Below are positions 63,630 to 64,000 of a DNA stretch of 64,000 bases, piece by piece. Position numbers and translations under genes: made by a program. This DNA is from a bacterium (lineage in GTDB: Bacteria > Electryoneota > RPQS01 > DYHQ01): assembly GCA_030622545.1 (NCBI GenBank), contig JAUXGA010000010.1, positions 1-64,000 of the forward strand, read 5' to 3'. Under the pieces are notes generated by a model. The model was not told the origin of the DNA, searched no databases, and worked only from the letters and a program-made list of their open reading frames with translations. Numbering within the stretch: position 1 is the stretch's first letter; every line of letters begins with the position of its first letter.

Positions 63630-64000
63630 ATGTTGCGCAGATTCACAAAATCCTTATGCTGGATGCTCGTCCTGCTGCCTCTGGCTCTCCCTCTGAAAGC
63701 CGGAGCGGAAACGAGCTCCCAAAACGAACTCTACGAGCAAATTCGGGAGAACATCAGCCTCTTCGGAGATGTCTATCGGGAAATCAGTCTCCGCTACGTG
63801 GATACGATTAACCCGGACGAATTCGTTCGAGCTGGCATCGACGGAATGCTCGCGACCCTCGATCCTTATACCGTGCTTTTCGATGATAAAGAGCTGGACG
63901 ACCTCGAAATTCTAACGACCGGTCGCTATGGTGGAGTCGGCATCGAAATCGGTGTGCGAGGCGAGAAAAAAGTGCTGACCGTTATCACCGCGATGGATGA
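63630..64000 (+). CDS. S41 carboxy-terminal processing protease, N-terminal part (cut by window end)
   Basis: The frame runs off the window; 123 codons are visible. GGAG stands 8 bases before the ATG. Signal peptide: MLRRFTKSLCWMLVLLPLAL to about KAGAE. The next part (YREISLRYVDTINPDEFVRAG, then IDGMLATLDPYTVLF) is the typical N-terminal helical region of CtpA/Prc-type proteases, and GGVGIEIGVR opens the PDZ domain. The catalytic Ser-Lys part lies beyond the window. These proteases trim periplasmic proteins. Confidence 0.88.
   Translation, partial: MLRRFTKSLCWMLVLLPLALPLKAGAETSSQNELYEQIRENISLFGDVYREISLRYVDTINPDEFVRAGIDGMLATLDPYTVLFDDKELDDLEILTTGRYGGVGIEIGVRGEKKVLTVITAMD

Noticed and set aside
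1-64000. Search for tRNA genes, transposases and integrases
   Set aside because: No cloverleaf with a T-arm GTTCRANNC, DDE transposase or tyrosine recombinase signature was recognised by eye.

Overview
The window reads like one contig of an uncultivated bacterium of the Fibrobacterota-Chlorobiota-Bacteroidota (FCB) group. The main reasons are three very large secreted proteins ending in a Por/type IX secretion C-terminal sorting domain, many exported beta-helix, Asp-box and Ig-like repeat proteins, and a housekeeping core that fits a Gram-negative FCB lineage. A candidate phylum such as KSB1, Zixibacteria or Electryoneota is an inference from style; no marker gene here fixes the lineage.

Layout. 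1-3711 (+): end of a phage head-packaging cluster (terminase large subunit, portal, putative prohead protease), then a small secreted protein and two holin-like membrane proteins. No capsid gene follows. 3731-6546: three same-orientation copies of a terminator-like hairpin bracket two foreign-looking plus-strand cassettes. The first (4008-5672) is an AT-rich three-gene operon coding for a GNAT-like protein, an unknown protein and a SecB-like chaperone, in the gene order of toxin-antitoxin-chaperone (TAC) systems. The second is a DUF559 nuclease-like gene with twin palindromes. 6586-24220 (-): secreted proteins, namely a 3748-aa giant with 12 Asp boxes and 31 Ig-like repeats, two beta-helix proteins and a subtilase. 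24574-30078 (-): capsule or exopolysaccharide genes (GT4, GDP-mannose 6-dehydrogenase, DUF362, CapK-like). 30313-34477 (-): hisC and a phosphotransbutyrylase/butyrate kinase set. 34494-41251 (-): two DUF3857/transglutaminase paralogues, a lipoprotein and a secreted protein. 41361-43196 (-): a HEPN/DUF4209 gene between palindromes. 43259-46244 (-): dihydropyrimidine dehydrogenase PreA/PreT and an orphan [2Fe-2S] subunit. 46380-51819 (-): an M14 carboxypeptidase and a repeat protein, both with sorting domains. 52061-53898 (-): SRPBCC and AlbA_2 proteins. 54108-61726 (+): lysine catabolism (aldehyde dehydrogenase, lysine 6-aminotransferase) around an HTH/PIN pair and an isochorismatase-like hydrolase, then a tight nadE-rsmI-lgt-tmk operon. 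61790-64000 (+): a beta-helix protein and the start of an S41 carboxy-terminal protease.

Short palindromes of differing sequence but similar build (7-10 bp stem, usually a 4-nt loop) lie just 3' of many genes, sometimes one or two bases after the stop codon. They mark most junctions between blocks. The strongest candidate for a new system is the GNAT/unknown/SecB-like operon at 4008-5672; the HEPN/DUF4209 gene, the AlbA_2 gene and the HTH/PIN pair are weaker defence or toxin-antitoxin candidates.

No tRNA, rRNA, CRISPR array, transposase or integrase was recognised by eye.
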